Positions 31,497 to 34,213 of a stretch of DNA of 34,213 nucleotides are shown piece after piece. The translations under genes were made by a program, and so were the position numbers. The notes under the pieces are model-generated. The model had not been told where the DNA came from. It worked only from the letters and a program-made list of their open reading frames with translations, and made no database searches. Source of the stretch: Chitinophagaceae bacterium (GTDB lineage: Bacteria > Bacteroidota > Bacteroidia > Chitinophagales > Chitinophagaceae). Positions within the stretch are counted from its first letter, which is position 1. The number at the start of each line of letters is the position of its first letter. The DNA is taken from NCBI GenBank assembly GCA_947454715.1, contig CANGMZ010000025.1, positions 1 through 34,213 of the forward strand. Direction: 5' to 3'.

Positions 31497-31658
31497 TTGA
31501 ATATTTTTTAGAGAATGTGTTACAAATAAAATTTATAAATAATGTTTCATTGGTTTATAAATAGCCTGCTCCACATGGCCATGGCCGATGTTCTCAATAA
31601 TTCCCTTAATAAAGCCGTATCTGTTTTGTTCATTGAGTAATAAGTGGTAATTATACTA

Positions 31659-32819
31659 TTATTCCAACCAACTTGATATATATCTATCGTCTTCAATGCC
31701 AACAGCATCAACGGCCATCTTCAACGGATGGAAGGTATCAACCATCACAGCAAGTTCTTTAGTCTCTTTTGCTCCTATGCTTTTCTCTACTGTGCCAGGG
31801 TGTGGTCCGTGAGGAATTCCTGAAGGGTGTAAAGTAATCATACCTCTTTCTACATGTTTTCGGCTCATGAAGTCGCCATCAACATAATACAGCACTTCAT
31901 CACTATCAATATTGCTATGATTGTATGGTGCAGGAATAGCCTGAGGATGATAATCATATAAACGAGGTACAAATGAGCAGATAACAAAATTATGTGCATC
32001 AAATGTTTGGTGTACCGGAGGTGGTTGATGCACACGACCGGTAATTGGTTCAAAATCGTGTATGCTGAATATATAAGGATATTCACACCCATCCCATCCT
32101 ACAACATCGAATGGGTGACTGCCATACCAAATAGGGTAGAGCAAGCCTTTTTTCTTAACCTGAATCAAGAATTCACCTTTTTCATCAAATGTTTCCAGAT
32201 TAGAAGGTTTGCGAATATCACGTTCGCACATTGGGGCATGTTCCAGTAATTGACCGTACTTACTCAGATATCTTTTTGGGAAAGTTATTGGGCTAAAAGA
32301 TTCAACAATAAATAAGCGATTATCTTCTGTATCGAAATTTATCTGATAAATGGTACCACGTGGTATAACAATATAGTCACCATAACCGAAAGTAAGTTGA
32401 CCATATTGAGTTTTGAGTGTACCGGTACCTTCATGTACAAATATTACTTCGTCTGTATCTGCATTTTTGTAAAACACATTACCGTTTAGTCCTTTTTTAG
32501 GACCCGCAAGTGTTATATGTACATCGTTATTGAACAAAACGACCTTTCTGCTTTTCAGATAGTCGTCCTCAGGTGTTATTTTAAATCCTAAAAAGCTCCG
32601 GTGTTTTAATATATTGTCAGTAGCCGCTTTGGGTGATACGTCTACAGGTTCTTCAGTTTTTATAATATTAGTAGGCGCATGCAGATGGTAAAGCAATGAA
32701 TAATTTGAAGAAAATCCTTCTGTGCTGAACAATTGTTCAGCATATAGGCCACCATCCGGTTTACGAAATTGTGTATGTCGTTTACGAGGAATAGACCCTA
32801 AAGAATAATAATGTGGCAT
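31659..32819 (-). CDS. hmgA: Homogentisate 1,2-dioxygenase
   Basis: This iron-dependent ring-cleaving enzyme turns homogentisate into maleylacetoacetate. It has 386 residues of bicupin fold. Motifs: N-terminal IPRKRHTQFRK and LYAEQLF; LLYHLHAPT near 42-50; the GWDGCEYPYIFSIHDFEP segment near 241-258; and HPSGIPHGPHPG near 331-342. H301, E308 and one of H337/H340 are the likely iron ligands by family comparison. The length matches bacterial enzymes of this clade. hppD follows. Maleylacetoacetate isomerase and fumarylacetoacetase are not in the window. The promoter box lies 16 bases before the ATG. Confidence 0.97.
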   Translation of the reverse strand: MPHYYSLGSIPRKRHTQFRKPDGGLYAEQLFSTEGFSSNYSLLYHLHAPTNIIKTEEPVDVSPKAATDNILKHRSFLGFKITPEDDYLKSRKVVLFNNDVHITLAGPKKGLNGNVFYKNADTDEVIFVHEGTGTLKTQYGQLTFGYGDYIVIPRGTIYQINFDTEDNRLFIVESFSPITFPKRYLSKYGQLLEHAPMCERDIRKPSNLETFDEKGEFLIQVKKKGLLYPIWYGSHPFDVVGWDGCEYPYIFSIHDFEPITGRVHQPPPVHQTFDAHNFVICSFVPRLYDYHPQAIPAPYNHSNIDSDEVLYYVDGDFMSRKHVERGMITLHPSGIPHGPHPGTVEKSIGAKETKELAVMVDTFHPLKMAVDAVGIEDDRYISSWLE

Positions 32820-32835
32820 CTTCTGATTGTTTGTT

Positions 32836-32843
32836 CAAAAATA
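32836..32843 (-). promoter_or_regulatory. -7 promoter box for hmgA
   Basis: The minus strand reads TATTTTTG, a perfect TAnnTTTG, 16 bases before the hmgA ATG. Confidence 0.55.
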
Positions 32844-32976
32844 GTGTTTTTATTATTGTTTTTTGATGTAGACTATGATTTAGGAATTGATTTTTGTCGA
32901 ATTATTGTATTTGACTTTGTGTGTATTGTTCATTTAAATACCGTTTATCAACTTTTTCGACCGTTCGTGAACTTTA

Positions 32977-33008
32977 TTTGATTACGCATAATAGTAGTAG
33001 TATTTTTG
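32977..33008 (+). promoter_or_regulatory. Canonical Bacteroidota promoter for the autotransporter-repeat gene
   Basis: TTTG (32977-32980), a 20-base spacer, then TATTTTTG (33001-33008): both elements and the spacing fit the consensus, the best promoter in the window. It implies a leader of about 160 bases before the ATG at 33176. Confidence 0.65.
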
Positions 33009-33175
33009 TAACGAATTTTTAGGTGTCATAAATAAAGTGTTATTATATTTTTATTGAAATTATCGCTTGTATTTGGTTATTCTTTTCTTTTGAGAATCTC
33101 AGATACTTATAGTTTTTTTTAGTATAAATAGTTTGTTCATACACCGAATTTTATGCTCTTCTCACATGAAACATT

Positions 33176-34213
33176 ATGTTGCAATTAAGATCTAGGGTTG
33201 TCTTACTGATTGTATTTCTGTTTGCATTGCTGCCTTGCAGTGCGAACGCTCAATACATTTGGCAAAACGCTGGTAGTGGTCTTTGGTCAACGTCGGGAAA
33301 CTGGTCACCTGCAGCAATACCACCAAGTACGGTTGTAGCAGAATTTGATGCCAGTCCTGCAAGTGGAAGTTCCATTACATTAGGAGGTGTTACATCTATT
33401 GGTGCGATATATTTAAGTGCGACAAGAAATGCACCATTAATCATTACCGCGACAGCGGCAAGCACACTTACATTTACCGGAGCAACTGTAAACGGAACTT
33501 CAAATGTTGTTATTGCAAATTTAGCATCAACCCCTGATACCTCAACTTTAACGATACAACCCGGTACGGGATCTATTCCTCTTGCTATACCAACAGGCAA
33601 GTTCATTATGACTGGTCCTTCTGCCACAACCCTAACATCTGGTAATACACTGAATTTTTTGGTGCCGATGAGTGGTGTTGTAAATCCTTCAACTTTTTTA
33701 GGTGGAGGCACATGGGATGGTACTTCAGGAATGAATGGTGGCGTATTGAGGTTGGGTGTAGCAAATCCTAATTTGTCAGGTAATTTTGTAGTTGGTTCTC
33801 CTACATCTACATATAATAGTGGTGTTCTTCAATTAGATATTAATACGGCTATTCCTGCGGCAGCAGCGGTAACAATAAATCAGTATAGTCAGTCGTTTCT
33901 CAATTATGCAACAGCAAGCGGTACTTACACTGGTGCTCAGTTAACGCTTAACGGCATTGGTAACAGATCCTCAAGTTATGGTAGAGGGGCATTAAGAAAC
34001 TCAGCGACTATATGTACATGGTCTAGTCCGATAGTACTTGCGTCAAATTCTGTAATATATACGGGTGGTGCGCTAACATTAAGCGGTAATATATCCGGTA
34101 GCGGTCAATTAATAAAAGAAGGTGCTGCTGTATTAACTATAAAAGGAGCCTCCAACACATTTACAGGAGGAGTAAAGATTTCAGAGGGTAGTATTTCAGT
34201 TGGGTCTAATTTA
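33176..34213 (+). CDS. Large exported protein with autotransporter-associated beta-strand repeat (3' truncated)
   Basis: The frame opens at ATG 33176 and stays open for 346 codons to the window edge, so the gene continues outside. A signal peptide is clear (basic start, core VVLLIVFLFALLP, ending SANAQ). The mature part begins with WQNAGSGLWSTSGNWSP, the usual opening of PATR-type passenger proteins, and is low in charge and rich in Ser, Thr, Gly, Ala and Asn, predicting a long beta-helix. Near the edge comes a typical autotransporter repeat: GSGQLIKEGAAVLTIKG, then FTGGVKISEGSISVG. In Bacteroidota such proteins are usually large surface adhesins exported by the type IX system with a C-terminal sorting domain, which here would lie beyond the window. 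An antisense frame at 33250-33711 is only its shadow. Confidence 0.88.
   Translation, partial: MLQLRSRVVLLIVFLFALLPCSANAQYIWQNAGSGLWSTSGNWSPAAIPPSTVVAEFDASPASGSSITLGGVTSIGAIYLSATRNAPLIITATAASTLTFTGATVNGTSNVVIANLASTPDTSTLTIQPGTGSIPLAIPTGKFIMTGPSATTLTSGNTLNFLVPMSGVVNPSTFLGGGTWDGTSGMNGGVLRLGVANPNLSGNFVVGSPTSTYNSGVLQLDINTAIPAAAAVTINQYSQSFLNYATASGTYTGAQLTLNGIGNRSSSYGRGALRNSATICTWSSPIVLASNSVIYTGGALTLSGNISGSGQLIKEGAAVLTIKGASNTFTGGVKISEGSISVGSNL

Larger units (their letters stand above)
32820..33175. other. AT-rich divergent intergenic region
   Basis: This 356-base region between hmgA and the autotransporter-repeat gene holds the hmgA promoter on its left and a canonical plus-strand promoter (32977-33008). 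No coding frame, hairpin or repeat was recognised in the remainder, which would mostly be the 5' untranslated region of the right-hand gene. Confidence 0.6.

Noticed and set aside
31573-31586. CCATGGCCATGG-type palindromic sequence between hmgA and hppD as an operator
   Set aside because: It falls inside a protein-like frame and far from the best -7 candidate; short GC-containing palindromes of this kind occur by chance.
33250-33711. Minus-strand open frame of 153 codons at the right edge
   Set aside because: It lies antisense to a frame with a signal peptide and autotransporter-type repeats that is open to the window edge; the antisense translation has no recognisable features.
1-34213. tRNA, rRNA, CRISPR arrays, insertion sequences, integrase or attachment sites
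   Set aside because: Gaps were read for cloverleaf-like arms, regularly spaced repeats and terminal inverted repeats; none was seen. All longer genes are ordinary chromosomal families.

Overview
The window looks like a chromosomal segment of a Bacteroidota bacterium, probably close to Chitinophagaceae (order-level placement is inference). The DNA is AT-rich. Upstream regions repeatedly carry the Bacteroidota -7 box TAnnTTTG in place of E. coli-type promoters, and Shine-Dalgarno sequences are rare. The gene families are typical of the phylum: a TonB-dependent receptor with a carboxypeptidase-regulatory-like N-domain, an S46 dipeptidyl peptidase, a PepSY-like periplasmic protein, a DUF2461 protein, and lipoproteins with Bacteroidota-style lipoboxes. 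No rRNA, tRNA, CRISPR array, insertion sequence or phage gene was recognised.

Layout. 1-0.9 kb: C-terminal part of a membrane protein with a helix-hairpin-helix (YegI-like kinase tail). 1.1-5.5 kb: mfd and a BadF-type sugar kinase. 5.7-7.2 kb: an unusual two-gene cassette on the minus strand, a ParB/sulfiredoxin-like protein and a small glycine-rich beta protein resembling VapA. 7.5-9.7 kb: nitroreductase, degenerate receiver-like protein and a geranylgeranyl-reductase-type flavoprotein. 9.7-12.4 kb (minus): der and rimO. 12.6-15.1 kb (minus): a membrane protein, a small conserved protein and tryptophan 2,3-dioxygenase. 15.1-15.9 kb: AT-rich, nearly gene-free. 15.9-19.1 kb: M13 metallopeptidase lipoprotein and a secreted beta-sandwich protein. 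19.2-24.4 kb: LutC, TonB-dependent receptor, PepSY-like protein and a His/Asp-rich exported protein (all minus), divergent from an anti-sigma-like protein plus a Spy-like sensor. This resembles a metal or envelope-stress module, but no sigma factor gene is present. 24.6-27.7 kb: DPP7-like S46 peptidase and a PH-like membrane protein. 27.7-30.2 kb (minus): an MbnP-MbnH-like copper-protein/diheme-enzyme pair followed by DUF2461. 30.4-32.8 kb (minus): hmgA and hppD (tyrosine catabolism). 33.2 kb to the end: start of a large exported autotransporter-repeat protein that runs off the window and has no in-window stop.

How the genes fit together. Secreted peptidases (M13, S46) plus Trp and Tyr ring-cleaving dioxygenases suggest peptide and amino-acid catabolism. 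Two separate blocks point to metal handling: the receptor/PepSY/His-rich/Spy block and the MbnP-MbnH pair. The most system-like loci to check are the MbnP-MbnH-DUF2461 operon, the VapA-like/ParB-like cassette, and the sigma-less anti-sigma/Spy module with a 14-bp palindrome and a G9 tract. Several genes have a TAnnTTTG box only 4-7 bases before the start codon, which suggests leaderless transcripts.
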